Notes: generated by a model not told the origin, from the sequence alone. Positions 25,462 to 34,956 are shown, counted from the stretch's first letter. The stretch: DNA of 64,000 bases from Comamonas testosteroni (GCF_030505195.1 NZ_CP129672.1:4994501-5058500), one strand, 5' to 3'. Numbers and translations: made by a program.

Positions 25462-25887
25462 ATGACAGCAAAGCAAGTTCTCTGGGAGCAGCCCTATGGC
25501 AAGGGGCTGGCCCTGTTGATGTGTCTGTTCGGTTTTCTTGGCCTGATGAGCGGATGGATGTTGCTGGAGGCCGATTTTTCAGACGGCTGGCGCAATGCCG
25601 CCAGGATCCAGTGGGCGCTGGTGCTGCAGGCCATGCTGGCGCTGAACTCGGCCATGTGCTTCACGCTGGTGTGGCTGCTGTGGACGCGCAATCGCGCGGC
25701 TTTGCTGCTGGGCGCTCTTTACGTGATGCTCGGCGTGGTCAGCCAGGCTGGCATGTTCTGGTATGTCAGCAGGCTCGGCAGCCAGGTCGATATGCTGTCG
25801 CTGGGCCTGTGGCTGGGAGAGGCCATCTTCTGGTTCTGCATTGTGGGCTATCTCTACTGGCTCAGAAGTCGCGGCGTGCTGCGCTGA
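25462..25887 (+). CDS. Small four-helix membrane protein, function unknown
   Basis: 141 residues with four predicted membrane segments (about 18-40, 48-72, 78-100 and 108-130), short loops and a basic C-terminus (YWLRSRGVLR). I do not recognise the family. The ATG at 25462 has only a weak purine-rich leader (GTGGACGG). It lies alone between a divergent and a convergent gene. Codon use is like that of its neighbours. Confidence 0.6.
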   Translation: MTAKQVLWEQPYGKGLALLMCLFGFLGLMSGWMLLEADFSDGWRNAARIQWALVLQAMLALNSAMCFTLVWLLWTRNRAALLLGALYVMLGVVSQAGMFWYVSRLGSQVDMLSLGLWLGEAIFWFCIVGYLYWLRSRGVLR

Positions 25888-25894
25888 TCCGAAC

Positions 25895-27037
25895 TCAAGG
25901 CGTTGCCAGCACGCGCATCAATTGCCCATTGGATGAATCGGTGAGCAGGTACAGCAGGCCGTCCGGTCCCTGGCGCACATCGCGTACGCGCTGGCCCAGG
26001 CGCGGCAGCAGCACTTCGGTGGCGGTGACCCTGCCATCGGCGATCTGCAGGCGCTGCAGTTGCATGCCTTTGAGTGCACCCGTGATGAACGAGCCTTTCC
26101 AGGCCACGCCATAGCGCTCGCTGCTCAGATAGGCGAGTCCAGAGGTAGCGATGGACGGTACCCAGTAATGCCGGGGTTGTTCCATGCCCGTCTTTTCGGT
26201 GATGCCGGCACCGATCTTGCCGCCACCATAGTTTTCGCCGTATGTGATGACGGGCCAGCCGTAATTCTTGCCCGGCTCGATGCGGTTGAGTTCATCGCCG
26301 CCCTGCGGGCCATGTTCTGTCATCCAGAGCTCGTCTCCTGGCCCCAGCGCCGCACCCTGGCTGTTGCGGTGGCCATAGCTCCAGATCTCGGCCAGCGCAT
26401 CGGGCCTGCCCGCAAAGGGGTTGTCGCGAGGCACGCTGCCATCCTTGTTGACGCGCACGATCTTGCCCAGATGGGTTTGCAGATTCTGGGCCTCCTGCAT
26501 GGCCTTGTAGCGCTCTCCGAGCGTCAGAAACAGCGAGCCGTCGGGTTTGCCGTTCACCTTGCGTTCCACGATGCGGCAGCCGAAGTGCAAGGCCGAATCG
26601 ATCTTGGGGCGCTGGCTGAACAGAATCTGCACGTTTTCCAGAGAGCCGGCGTCGGCCGAGAGCTGGGCTTTGGCCAGGGCCGTGCTGTTCTTGCCTCTGT
26701 CCGCACCTTGCCCCGGCTCCGAGAAGCAGAAATAGAGCTGGCGGTTGCTGGCAAAGTCGCTGTCCAGCACCACATCCAGCAGGCCGCCTTGCCCGGCGGC
26801 GGCGATGGCGGGAAGGCCTTTGAGAGGGGCGTTGAGCCTGCCCCCGGCCTCCACAGTGCGCATGCGGCCGGGGCGCTCCGTGACCAGATAGCGTCCGTCC
26901 GGCAAAAAGGCCAGTGCCCAGGGGTGCTCCAGCCCCGTTGCCACGGTTTGCGTGCTCAGCTCGGCGGCCGCCAGTGCCTGCGAGCCGAGCAGGGCCAGCA
27001 CACTGCACGCGAGGGCATGAATGGTGATGCGGTGCAT
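25895..27037 (-). CDS. PQQ-dependent aldose sugar dehydrogenase-like protein (YliI type)
   Basis: A 380-residue periplasmic six-bladed beta-propeller oxidoreductase. A signal peptide (MHRITIHALACSVLALLGSQ, ALAA) precedes TGLEHPWALAFLPDGRYLVTE. Family landmarks are GQGGLLDVVLDSDF, the PQQ-near IWSYGHRNSQG, TEHGPQGGDELN, NYGWPVITYGENY and SIATSGLAYL. Members oxidise the reducing end of aldoses with PQQ and Ca. No PQQ-synthesis genes are in the window. It ends 8 bases from the convergent membrane protein gene. Confidence 0.9.
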   Translation of the reverse strand: MHRITIHALACSVLALLGSQALAAAELSTQTVATGLEHPWALAFLPDGRYLVTERPGRMRTVEAGGRLNAPLKGLPAIAAAGQGGLLDVVLDSDFASNRQLYFCFSEPGQGADRGKNSTALAKAQLSADAGSLENVQILFSQRPKIDSALHFGCRIVERKVNGKPDGSLFLTLGERYKAMQEAQNLQTHLGKIVRVNKDGSVPRDNPFAGRPDALAEIWSYGHRNSQGAALGPGDELWMTEHGPQGGDELNRIEPGKNYGWPVITYGENYGGGKIGAGITEKTGMEQPRHYWVPSIATSGLAYLSSERYGVAWKGSFITGALKGMQLQRLQIADGRVTATEVLLPRLGQRVRDVRQGPDGLLYLLTDSSNGQLMRVLATP

Positions 27038-27224
27038 TTTTTCCTCCTGGGTGGGCGGTCAATCGCTTGCTGTTTGCCTGTATTTATGACCCGGACTTGA
27101 TGCAGTTTGCCGACAAAAGATTGCGCGCAGGTGTATAAATCCGGCTTTTGCTCGCCGATGTTTTGGCGGGCGGCTTGCGTGTGCATAGCGCGGGTTTTGA
27201 CAACATTCAACAAGGAACGCAGCC

Positions 27225-27929
27225 ATGGGCGCGCAATGGAAAGCAAAGGGCAAGGCGCTGGTCGCCGATGCCAAGGGTAAGCTGTTTGGCAAGCTGGTCA
27301 AGGAAATCATGGTTGCCGCCCGTCTGGGCGGCGGCGACCCTGCTGCCAACTCGCGCCTGCGCATGGCGGTGGAAGCGGCCCGCAAGGCTTCCATGCCCAA
27401 GGACACGCTGGATCGCGCCATCAAGAAGGGCGCCGGCGTTGGTGCCGACGCAGTGAACTATTCCAGCGTGCTGTTTGAGGGCTATGCCCCTCATCGTGTG
27501 CCAGTGATGGTGGAATGTCTGACCGACAATCCCAATCGCACGGCTCCCAATATGCGTGTCTGCTTCCGCAAGGGCCAGATGAGCGCCGTGGCCTGGGATT
27601 TTGACCATGTGGGCATGATCGAAGGCGAGCCTGAAAACGGTGCCGACGTCGAAATGGCCGCCATCGAAGCCGGCGCGCAAGACTTCGAAGCGGGCGAAGA
27701 AGAAGGCACCACCCTGTTCATTACCGATATTGCCGATCTGGACGCCGTGAGCAAGGCTTTGCCCGCGCAAGGCATCAAGGTGCTGTCGGTCAAGCTGGGC
27801 TACAAGGCCAAGAACCCCATCAGCATGGGCAGCCTGTCTGCCGAGCAGCAGGAAGAAGTGCAGGAATTCCTGGCCGGTCTGGAAAACGACGACGATGTGC
27901 AGCATGTCTACGCAGGTCTGGTGGACTGA
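27225..27929 (+). CDS. YebC/PmpR-family protein, YeeN-type paralogue
   Basis: A 234-residue cytosolic protein of the YebC/TACO1 family. Seen: [20 protein letters not shown], the characteristic [20 protein letters not shown], and [19 protein letters not shown] in domain 2. The N-terminus ([19 protein letters not shown]) is the YeeN variant, unlike the [14 protein letters not shown] of the canonical YebC also present in this window at 39477. YebC proteins have been described as transcription regulators and, for canonical members, as ribosome-associated factors that help polyproline translation. A strong terminator follows. Confidence 0.9.
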   Translation: MGAQWKAKGKALVADAKGKLFGKLVKEIMVAARLGGGDPAANSRLRMAVEAARKASMPKDTLDRAIKKGAGVGADAVNYSSVLFEGYAPHRVPVMVECLTDNPNRTAPNMRVCFRKGQMSAVAWDFDHVGMIEGEPENGADVEMAAIEAGAQDFEAGEEEGTTLFITDIADLDAVSKALPAQGIKVLSVKLGYKAKNPISMGSLSAEQQEEVQEFLAGLENDDDVQHVYAGLVD

Positions 27930-27951
27930 AGTCATCGCAGCATGGCAAAAC

Positions 27952-27978
27952 GAGCGGCCCCGGGGTCGCTCTTTTTTT
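27952..27978 (+). terminator. Intrinsic terminator
   Basis: GAGCGGCCCC pairs with GGGGTCGCTC (one mismatch), followed by seven Ts, 22 bases after the YeeN-type gene. Confidence 0.88.
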
Positions 27979-28059
27979 GCCCCGAGTCGCCCCCGGCCGG
28001 CGGCCCGGCAGCCGCTTTCTATACTGCAAGCCTGCTGAACTGTCTTGTGGATCGACTTC

Positions 28060-29934
28060 ATGGTTTTTTTACCTCGCATTCCCGCGCCTGTTTCCCTGAC
28101 CGCTATGGCGGTGGCCTTGTTGCTGGCGGGCCCTGCGCCACAGGCGGCCGAGCCTGAAAGGCTGACGGGGGGTGCGCGACAGGCGGATTCGCCTGCCGAA
28201 CAGGATTTGCCTTTTTTCAGGCTGCGCCGTGCCGTGGTCGAGGCCGCGCAGGCCAAACGCTGGGACGATGCCATCGCCCAGGCGCGCAAGCTGCTGGACA
28301 TGACGCTGCCACGCGGCAATCCTTACGAGCAGCTCGATGCCTCCGGTTTGCTCTACACCTTGCTTTATCAGCAAGGGCAGTACGCGCAGGCCGTGTTGCA
28401 GACCGACCAGATGATGGCTCTGGCCGCAGCCGAGGGCTACGACCCGGTCAGCGGTCAGATGCAGGCGCTGATACAGCGGGGCCTGACGGCCGCCATGATG
28501 GCTGGCGATCAGGAGGCATTGGCTCGCTATCTGCAGGCGCTTTGGCAGGAATCCAAGGCTTTTGCGCCGCTGTGGCAGTGGGATGCGGAACACAAGCAAC
28601 TGCACTACCAGGCCGCGCAGCTCAGCGTGCCGCTGGTGCAGGGGCGCTGGGTACTGGTCCAGCTGGAGCCGGCCAGGGATCGCAACGACTCCGCGAACCT
28701 GGAGTACGTCTATCTGAAGCCCGATGGCAGGCGCTTGCGGGTCCGCATGCGGCTCGGTTATGACGATGGTCTTAAAGACATGGACGCTGCAGCCAGGCAG
28801 AAGTCGTTGCAGCAGGAGCATGGCATTTTTGCCCGCGAGCAGACGCCAGCGCTTGGGCTGAGGCTGCCGGCCTTGCCGTTCGCCGACGCTGTGCAAAGTC
28901 AGCAGGCCAGCCGCGAGAAAAAAGAAGAGGGGAGGCCCGACATCCTGCATCTGGATTGGGGGCTGGTGCGCGGCAACTGGAAATTGAGCCTGCACGCCGA
29001 GCAAATGGACAGCGAGCGTGATAGCGCGCTGCTGCAGCTACCCCAGCTGTGGCAGGCCATGCAATGGCCCAAAGCGCCCGAGCTGCCGCCAGAGCTACCG
29101 CGCCAGGAGCGCGAGGTGGCCAGTGCCTGGCGGGTCGATGAGGACTGGTCCAGGGCCGGTCAACTGGCCCGCGCGGCCTTGGTAGATGCCCAGTTCCCCG
29201 CCGAGCTGGCGCGCCTGAATACGGTGGCGGGCATCTCGGCCTTCAAGGTCGGTCAGAAAGCCGAGGCCAGCCGCTATCTGGATCAGGCGCTGCAGGCCTG
29301 GCCCTATGTCAGCCTGTTCAGGCTGGAGTCCGAGCTGGTGGACCAGGCTCAGCAATATGGGGCCGAGCTGGCGGCGCAGCAGGGCCGCGACGCCGATGCC
29401 GCTCGACTGATGCGCCAGTACCTGCGCAATGCAGGCGGGCTGCAGAACATCTGGGTGCAGGCCCAGGAGCCGCAGGTGGCCGATCTGGAAAATCGGCGCA
29501 CCGGCATGGTGCTGCCCATGCGTGCAGCAGGCTTTCATCTGCAAGAGCCTAAGGATTCGCAGCGCATGATGTACCGCGATCTGATGACTGGGCAACTGCT
29601 GGGTCTGACCACGGGGCTGAAGATCCCCGAGTCCGACGAGGCGCAGGAAAAGCTGCTTCGCACCGCGCTGGAAAAGCAGTTTCGCTTGAAGGCAGAGAGC
29701 TTGAAGAAGCGCAGCTTCACTGCGCAGACGCGCACCAGGGACCGCCGGCCTGAAGGTCGCGAATGGACGTTTGAAGTGAGCCCGCAGGAGAGCAGGCCGG
29801 GCGCAGCTCCCGTCAAGCGCGTCGTCTTCTGGATCGTTGACCAGGGCGCAAGCCGAGCCATCCTGCGCGCTTCGGTGGCGAGTCCGCGCGAGCAAACCCG
29901 GGCCGAGCAGCTGGCCCAGGCGCTGAGTTGGTAG
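28060..29934 (+). CDS. Exported TPR-like hypothetical protein
   Basis: A 624-residue protein with a likely signal peptide (MVFLPRIPAPVSLTAMAVAL, cleavage after PQAAE-like stretch). The mature part is rich in Ala, Gln and Arg and has tetratricopeptide-like helical pairs near residues 60-160 (KRWDDAIAQARKLLDMTLPR, QQGQYAQAVLQTDQMMALAA) and again around 365-440. A beta-rich stretch with YLKPDGRRLRVRM lies near 225. No enzyme motif is visible. Probably a periplasmic protein-interaction factor. ATG 28060 is preferred over a TTG at 28045. It lies downstream of a terminator and stands alone. Confidence 0.65.
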   Translation: MVFLPRIPAPVSLTAMAVALLLAGPAPQAAEPERLTGGARQADSPAEQDLPFFRLRRAVVEAAQAKRWDDAIAQARKLLDMTLPRGNPYEQLDASGLLYTLLYQQGQYAQAVLQTDQMMALAAAEGYDPVSGQMQALIQRGLTAAMMAGDQEALARYLQALWQESKAFAPLWQWDAEHKQLHYQAAQLSVPLVQGRWVLVQLEPARDRNDSANLEYVYLKPDGRRLRVRMRLGYDDGLKDMDAAARQKSLQQEHGIFAREQTPALGLRLPALPFADAVQSQQASREKKEEGRPDILHLDWGLVRGNWKLSLHAEQMDSERDSALLQLPQLWQAMQWPKAPELPPELPRQEREVASAWRVDEDWSRAGQLARAALVDAQFPAELARLNTVAGISAFKVGQKAEASRYLDQALQAWPYVSLFRLESELVDQAQQYGAELAAQQGRDADAARLMRQYLRNAGGLQNIWVQAQEPQVADLENRRTGMVLPMRAAGFHLQEPKDSQRMMYRDLMTGQLLGLTTGLKIPESDEAQEKLLRTALEKQFRLKAESLKKRSFTAQTRTRDRRPEGREWTFEVSPQESRPGAAPVKRVVFWIVDQGASRAILRASVASPREQTRAEQLAQALSW

Positions 29935-29937
29935 CTT

Positions 29938-29985
29938 TTTAGCTATTGATTCTTATTGTTGATTCTTATTTGATAGCTGCTTTCT
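29938..29985. repeat. Dispersed repeat fragment C with a direct repeat
   Basis: TTGATTCTTATT appears twice in tandem, followed by TTGATAGCTGCTTTCT, the left part of the dispersed repeat seen at 19779 and 43862. It overlaps the end of the epimerase remnant. Confidence 0.5.
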
Positions 29986-30403
29986 CAGGCTGGGTAAGGG
30001 ATGTCTGCTGATTTTGCTGAAATTCATTGGCAATCAGCGCCAGCCCCTGCCGGTAGCTGGTAACGGAAAACCCCGGAAATGCCTGCTTGAACTCTCTGAA
30101 GTCAAACAGATTGTCGTGGGCATAGCGGGGCAGCAGCTCTCGCAGCTCTGCCACGGGCTTGGAGATCAGGCCGGCTGCGCTCAGTGTCCAGCGGGGCAGC
30201 AGGCGATGGCGGGAAAACCTGCAAGAGCGGCCAAAGCTCTGGCTGGCCCAGCAGATCAGCTGCTTGTAGCTGGGACGCTCATCGTCGCACGGCAGATTCC
30301 AGGTCTGGCCGTAAGCATCAGGCGTCCAGATGAGGGTGCGCAGACGGTCGTCACGCACGGGGGCCAGAGGTGTCTTGCCGGCCTTGAGCCTGTCAATTAT
30401 CAC
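29966..30403 (-). pseudogene. C-terminal remnant of an NAD(P)-dependent epimerase/dehydratase-like protein
   Basis: 145 codons (from IIDRLKAGKTPLAPVRDDRL, then GQTWNLPCDDERPSYKQLI to the stop) match the C-terminal, substrate-binding half of NAD-dependent epimerase-type proteins. The whole N-terminal Rossmann domain with the GxxGxxG motif is absent. The sequence upstream of this piece, in the same frame, is not epimerase but the middle of a DJ-1-like amidotransferase (DFDAIYFTGGHAV), so a deletion or recombination joined two genes at about 30403. The protein cannot be a functional epimerase. Confidence 0.75.
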
Positions 30404-30720
30404 GGCATGGCCGCCGGTGAAATAAATCGCATCAAAGTCTGCGCGTCCACGGCATCAGGGGCGACCGCGTTGGAGAGCAGGGCCATGCGCGCTGAATCCC
30501 CCAGCCATGACTTGGCCGTGGCATCCCGGTTTGGCCATTTCAGCGAGCGCGGCTCCAGCAGCGAGTGGCCGCCCGGCGGGCTGACCAGGTGCTGCGCGTA
30601 ACCCCGCCGTGCAAAGACCTCCCAGGCATGGCTGAGCTCTGGCAGCCACAGGCCGATGGGCTCGGCAGGATCATCGTAATGGGCGACGTTGCTGAGGACG
30701 TGAAGAATGCGACGAGGCAT
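30400..30720 (-). pseudogene. N-terminal remnant of a type 1 glutamine amidotransferase/DJ-1 (Hsp31-like) protein
   Basis: From ATG 30720 (GGAG 7 bases upstream): MPRRILHVLSNVAHYDDPAE, then GLWLPELSHAWEVFARRGYA and LVSPPGGHSLLEPRSLKW, which is the start of a DJ-1/PfpI class I amidotransferase. The frame runs out at VDAQTLMRFISP. Shifting by one base near 30440 restores DFDAIYFTGGHAV, the strand before the nucleophile elbow, but the next residues belong to the epimerase remnant. The catalytic Cys and the second half of the domain are lost. Confidence 0.75.
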
Positions 30721-30795
30721 GGGGAGTCTCCTGTGGCTCCCAACTTAAGCTTGAAGTGCAGTTCAATGTCAAGCCTGCGATGTGCTTTAAGTATT

Positions 30796-30835
30796 CCTGT
30801 TTTGATAGCTATCATCGCTTGATAGGTAAGGGAGT
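30796..30835. repeat. Dispersed repeat fragment D with 12-bp palindrome
   Basis: TTTTGATAGCT followed by ATCATCGCTTGATAG; TGATAGCTATCA (30803-30814) is a perfect palindrome. It shares the GATAGC core with the other copies. It lies in the 292-base gap between the amidotransferase remnant and the metQ-like gene, which otherwise shows no gene. Confidence 0.45.
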
Positions 30836-31012
30836 GAGCTGGTTTTATTGATATTTGCCGAGCCGCGCTGTCAGCCATCCCGCTTTGTGATGGGGGAGGG
30901 CCCCAGCCTGGCTGCTGAGGTTTGCTTTATGCGTTAAGTTTCAAGCTGCTGTCCCTGAGTGTGCACATGCTTGGCGGACCAGCATTTCCCGGATTTGTCT
31001 TGAAAGGTGCCC

Positions 31013-31828
31013 ATGGTGCACAAGCGTTCTCTCGTAAAAGCCCTGGCGGTTGCCGCCCTTGTACCTTCCGCCCTGGTACCTGCCGCATTGCTGGCCCAGG
31101 CCCAGGATCTGGCTGTGACCGTTGGCGTGACGGCCGGCCCTCACGCCCAGATTGCCGAAGTGGCCAAGCAGGTTGCAGCCAGGCAGGGCCTGAAGGTCAG
31201 GCTGGTGGAGTTTGGCGACTTCATCCAGCCCAATGCGGCGCTGTCCACTGGCGATCTCGACGCCAACATCTACCAGCACCAGCCCTTCCTCGATGCCCAG
31301 AACAAGGACCGTGGCTACAAGCTGGTGCCCGTGGCCAAGGCCGTGAACCAGCAAATGGGCGTGTACTCCAAGAAGGTCAGAAAGCTGGCCGATCTCAAGA
31401 GCGGCGCGCGCGTGGGCATTCCCAACGATCCCACCAATGGCTCGCGTGCTCTGATGGTGCTGGCCAAGCAGGGATTGATCACGCTCAAGGCCGATGCCGG
31501 TGCGCGCGCCTCGGTGCTGGACATCACGGCCAATCCCAGAAAGCTCAGGTTTGTCGAGCTTGAAGCCGCCCAGCTGGCCCGTGCCCTTGATGATCTGGAT
31601 GCCGCGGCCGTCAACAGCAGCTATGCCGTGGCGGCCGGCCTGTCCCCTCAGGGCGACTCGCTGGCGCTGGAAGATGTGAACACGCCTTATGTGACCGTAC
31701 TCATCGTCACGCGTGCCGGTCATGAAAACAGCAAAGGCCTGCAGGCGTTTGTGAAGGCCTACCAGTCACCTGAGGTCAAGGCCTTTGTGGAAAAGACCTT
31801 CAAGGGTGCTTACACAACCGCATGGTGA
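31013..31828 (+). CDS. metQ: MetQ/NlpA-family substrate-binding protein without lipobox
   Basis: A 271-residue periplasmic methionine-type binding protein. The signal sequence runs to about residue 31 (VAALVPSALVPAALLAQAQD). MetQ proteins are usually lipoproteins, but there is no Cys at the cleavage site, so this one should be a soluble periplasmic protein. Family blocks: VGVTAGPHAQIAEVAKQVAA, VEFGDFIQPNAAL, YQHQPFLDAQ, VGIPNDPTNGSRALM and AAAVNSSYAVAAGL. AAAGG stands 5 bases before ATG 31013. The MetN ATPase and MetI permease are not adjacent. The next gene starts 4 bases after the stop and may be co-transcribed. Confidence 0.88.
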   Translation: MVHKRSLVKALAVAALVPSALVPAALLAQAQDLAVTVGVTAGPHAQIAEVAKQVAARQGLKVRLVEFGDFIQPNAALSTGDLDANIYQHQPFLDAQNKDRGYKLVPVAKAVNQQMGVYSKKVRKLADLKSGARVGIPNDPTNGSRALMVLAKQGLITLKADAGARASVLDITANPRKLRFVELEAAQLARALDDLDAAAVNSSYAVAAGLSPQGDSLALEDVNTPYVTVLIVTRAGHENSKGLQAFVKAYQSPEVKAFVEKTFKGAYTTAW

Positions 31829-31832
31829 GTGC

Positions 31833-32930
31833 ATGAATCAGCCCTGGAATCAACTGGATGAGGCGCTGTTCGAGCGCGCCAAGACTTTGCTGGACGAGGA
31901 ATGGCTGAGCCGTGACGCCGATCTGGCGTCGCTTCTGCCCGTGGTGCTGGAGCGCGGCGTAGGCCAGGATTGGCACAAGGCCGGCACTTTTCGCCACCAT
32001 CTGGCAGGCGTGGCGCGCTCTCTGGCGCTATGGCAGCAACCCAGGGAGGTGCGCCAGCTGGGTCTGCTGCACAGTGTCTACGGCAATGCCTTTGTCGATC
32101 TGGTCAAGTTCGATGCCGGCAACGAGCGCGAGCAGCTCAAGCGCCTGGTCGGAGAGCAGGCCGAGCATCTGGTCTACCTGTTTTGCACCATGAGCCGTAC
32201 CCAGTTCGTGCAAAAGCTGTTGGCGGGCGAGCTGGGAGCCGACGGCAGCTTGCAGATCGAGCGCAGCGGCCCCGAGCCGCGCGAGACCCTCAGGCTCACG
32301 GCCTATGAAGTGGCTGTATTCGCGATCGTCAGCATGGCCGACAGCATGGAGCAGTGGTTCAGCTGGCAGGAAGACATCTATTCGCGTTTCCCGGCCGTGG
32401 ACCACAGTCGTCAGCAGGCCGTGCACTGGGCGGCGTCGCTGTGGCCCGGCCCCATGCGCCCCAGCAGCCGCATGCTCAGCCAGATCAGCGGCCTGGGCCA
32501 TGCGCTGCAGCATCCTGCGCTCAAGACCCAGCTGCCGCTGCCGCCCGTGTTTGCAAGCGGCAGCCAGTTGCTGAGCGCGGGCAACGAGGCTGCGGCGGTG
32601 GCGCTGTACTGGTCGGTGATTCAGCTCGATCAGCCGCTGGTCGATCTGGACGCTGCCACCGCCACGCTGGAGCAGGCTGTGACCCTCAACCCCTGGGTGG
32701 GCGAGCCGCAGATGGTGCTGGCCCAGCTATACCTGAGCGCGGGCCGCAGCGCCGAGGCCGCTCGGGCTGCCGAGAGCGCGCTGCAATGCTTTTGCACCTG
32801 GGGCAATGCCTGGGACAAGCGCGTGCAGTGGGATGCCTGGATTGCCTGGACGCGTATCTTGCTGCAGTCGGCCCGGCAAGGCAGCTGGCCTGCGCGGCTG
32901 GATAAGCTCAACAATATGGCGCTGCGCTAG
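31833..32930 (+). CDS. DUF6817/HD-like protein with C-terminal TPR-like region
   Basis: A 365-residue soluble protein. Residues about 30-180 hold an HD-related helical domain: HKAGTFRHHLAGVARSLALW, QLGLLHSVYGNAFVDLVKFD and LTAYEVAVFAIVSMADSMEQ resemble DUF6817. The C-terminal part (about 250-340) is TPR-like (AAVALYWSVIQLDQPLVDLD, NPWVGEPQMVLAQLYLSAGR). Conserved His and Asp suggest metal or nucleotide chemistry, but no reaction can be named. It is close behind metQ on the same strand and followed by a strong bidirectional terminator. Confidence 0.6.
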   Translation: MNQPWNQLDEALFERAKTLLDEEWLSRDADLASLLPVVLERGVGQDWHKAGTFRHHLAGVARSLALWQQPREVRQLGLLHSVYGNAFVDLVKFDAGNEREQLKRLVGEQAEHLVYLFCTMSRTQFVQKLLAGELGADGSLQIERSGPEPRETLRLTAYEVAVFAIVSMADSMEQWFSWQEDIYSRFPAVDHSRQQAVHWAASLWPGPMRPSSRMLSQISGLGHALQHPALKTQLPLPPVFASGSQLLSAGNEAAAVALYWSVIQLDQPLVDLDAATATLEQAVTLNPWVGEPQMVLAQLYLSAGRSAEAARAAESALQCFCTWGNAWDKRVQWDAWIAWTRILLQSARQGSWPARLDKLNNMALR

Positions 32931-33001
32931 CGCTGACCAGCCGAGGCTCAGGCGTCTGTTCGCCAGGCGCTGCTGTTTTAGAGCAGGTTTCAGGCAAAGA
33001 G

Positions 33002-33036
33002 AACCCCCGGCAGTCTGGCGGCTGCCGGGGGTTTTC
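33002..33036. terminator. Strong terminator between convergent genes
   Basis: AACCCCCGGCAG pairs perfectly with CTGCCGGGGGTT across an 8-base loop, followed by TTTC on plus. AGAG before it gives a weaker T-run on minus. It serves the DUF6817 gene and probably upp. Confidence 0.9.
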
Positions 33037-33054
33037 GATTGAGGCGAAAGCCGC

Positions 33055-33687
33055 TTACTTGGTGCCGAAGATACGGTCGCCCGCATCACCCAGGCCGGGC
33101 AGGATGTAGCCATGGCTGTCCAGCTCGCGGTCCACGGCGGCGGTGTAGATGTCCACATCGGGGTGGGCGGCCTGCATGGTCTTCACGCCTTCGGGTGCGG
33201 CCAGCAGGCACATGAACTTGATGGACTTGGGCGCGCTCTTGTCCTTGAGCTGCTGCACAGCGGCCACGGCCGAGTTGCCGGTGGCCAGCATGGGGTCGAC
33301 CACGATCACGTCGCGCTCGCCCATGTTTTCGGGCATCTTGTAGTAGTACTCGACGGGCTTGAGCGTCTCGGGGTCACGGTACAGGCCGATGTGGCCGATA
33401 CGGGCGCCGGGCACCACGTTGAGCATGCCGTCCAGAAAGCCGTTGCCTGCGCGCAGGATGGAGACCAGGGCCAGTTTCTTGCCGTCGATGACCTTGCCCG
33501 TCATTTTTTCCATAGGCGTCTCGATCTCGATGTCCTGCAGCGGGAAGTCGCGCGTCAGCTCATAGGCCATCAGCGTGGACAGCTCGCCCAGCATGCGGCG
33601 AAAGCTGTTGGTCGATGCTTCCTTGCGGCGCATCAGTGTCAGTTTGTGCTGGACCAGAGGGTGGTCGATCAAATGCAAAGTGCTCAT
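33055..33687 (-). CDS. upp: Uracil phosphoribosyltransferase
   Basis: A 210-residue cytosolic pyrimidine-salvage enzyme making UMP from uracil and PRPP. Seen: [20 protein letters not shown] at the start, [34 protein letters not shown], the PRPP loop [15 protein letters not shown] and the C-terminal uracil-binding [16 protein letters not shown] 33687 fits the family start; the frame is open further upstream without support. It is close to the hydantoinase theme of pyrimidine metabolism but 33 kb away. The dehydratase gene precedes it on the same strand. Confidence 0.96.
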   Translation of the reverse strand: MSTLHLIDHPLVQHKLTLMRRKEASTNSFRRMLGELSTLMAYELTRDFPLQDIEIETPMEKMTGKVIDGKKLALVSILRAGNGFLDGMLNVVPGARIGHIGLYRDPETLKPVEYYYKMPENMGERDVIVVDPMLATGNSAVAAVQQLKDKSAPKSIKFMCLLAAPEGVKTMQAAHPDVDIYTAAVDRELDSHGYILPGLGDAGDRIFGTK

Positions 33688-33799
33688 GTTCTTGGTCTTT
33701 GTGGTGAAGGCAGGCAGGCCCGCTTGTGGCGGGCTCGTGCTTGCAAAAAATGGGATCAGGCGGATGCGGGCCGGGCCGCAACGGACGCTATTTTCGCTG

Positions 33800-34774
33800 T
33801 CACTCGGACAGCAGGCTGGCAAAACGCTCTAAATCCACATTGCCGCCGCTGATCACAATGCCCACGCGCTTGCCCTTGAGCGGCAGACCGCCGTGGATGG
33901 CGGCTGCCAGAGACAGCGATCCCGTGGGCTCGACCACGATTTTCATGCGCTCGGCATAAAAGCGCATGGCCTGGACCAATTGCTCGTCGTTGACGGTAAG
34001 AACCTCGTTCACGCGCTGCTGGATGATGGCAAAGGTCAGATCGCCCGGCGCCTGGGTCTGGGCGCCGTCGGCAATGGTGCGCGGCGTATCGATCTTGACG
34101 ATATGGCCGGCGCGCAGCGACTGCTGCACATCGTTGCCGGCTTCCGGCTCGACCCCGATCACCTTGCATTGCGGAGCCAGGGCGTTGGCGGCCAGCAGAC
34201 TGCCCGAGAGCAGACCGCCGCCGCCCAGGCAGACAAACAGATAGTCCAGATCCGGCACTTCTTCCAGCAGTTCCTTGGCGGCCGTGCCCTGGCCGGCAAT
34301 CACGTCGCGGTGGTTGTAAGGCGGGATCAGCGTCATGCCGCGCTCGGTCGCCAGCTTGTCGGCGATGGCTTCGCGGTCTTCGGTGAAACGGTTGTAGGTG
34401 ACGACCTGGGCGCCATAGCCGCGCGTGGCCGCCATCTTGGAGGCGGGCGCATCCTCGGGCATGACGATCAGGGCCGGCATGTCCAGCAGTTGGGCCGCCT
34501 GGGCAATGGCCTGGGCATGGTTGCCGGAGGAAAAGGCCAGGGCACCGCCCTTGCGCTGCTCGGGCGTGAACTGGGCCAGAGCGTTATAGGCGCCGCGAAA
34601 CTTGAAAGCGCCTATGCGCTGCAGGTTCTCGCATTTGAAAAACAGGCGCGCGCCCAGTTGTTCGTCCATGGTGCGGCTGGTCAGCACCGGCGTGCGGTGG
34701 GCTACGCCCTGCAGGCGCTGGGCAGCGGCCACGACATCGTCATAAGTGGGCAGGGGGGCGGTGTTTGTGCTCAT
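33800..34774 (-). CDS. PLP-dependent threonine/serine dehydratase (no ACT domain)
   Basis: A 324-residue fold-type II PLP enzyme. Lys of AFKFRGA binds [16 protein letters not shown] and [10 protein letters not shown] are the phosphate/substrate loops; [12 protein letters not shown] and [10 protein letters not shown] are typical of the catabolic threonine dehydratase, serine racemase and threo-3-hydroxyaspartate ammonia-lyase group. No C-terminal regulatory ACT domain, so it is not the feedback-inhibited IlvA. The reaction is deamination of a beta-hydroxy amino acid to a keto acid. It lies 112 bases upstream of upp on the same strand. Confidence 0.9.
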   Translation of the reverse strand: MSTNTAPLPTYDDVVAAAQRLQGVAHRTPVLTSRTMDEQLGARLFFKCENLQRIGAFKFRGAYNALAQFTPEQRKGGALAFSSGNHAQAIAQAAQLLDMPALIVMPEDAPASKMAATRGYGAQVVTYNRFTEDREAIADKLATERGMTLIPPYNHRDVIAGQGTAAKELLEEVPDLDYLFVCLGGGGLLSGSLLAANALAPQCKVIGVEPEAGNDVQQSLRAGHIVKIDTPRTIADGAQTQAPGDLTFAIIQQRVNEVLTVNDEQLVQAMRFYAERMKIVVEPTGSLSLAAAIHGGLPLKGKRVGIVISGGNVDLERFASLLSE

Positions 34775-34921
34775 GGCAGGACAGGCTGAGGTGGTGACTG
34801 AACCCATGATAACGGCGCATGGTCCACTCCGGCCCGAATCGCTGCGTTGCTGCTCAGCTACATGTCGATGGCGGCCAGCGGATCATCAAGAAGATAGAGA
34901 AATACGAGAAGAAAAGGCATG

Positions 34922-34944
34922 CAGCCCTTTATTGGGAAGGGCTG
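34922..34944 (-). terminator. Probable terminator of the crotonase gene
   Basis: CAGCCCTT pairs with AAGGGCTG across a 7-base loop. On the minus strand it is followed by a T-rich run (CCTTTTCTTCTC). It is 13 bases past the stop of the crotonase gene. Confidence 0.55.
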
Positions 34945-34956
34945 ATAGCTATTCAA

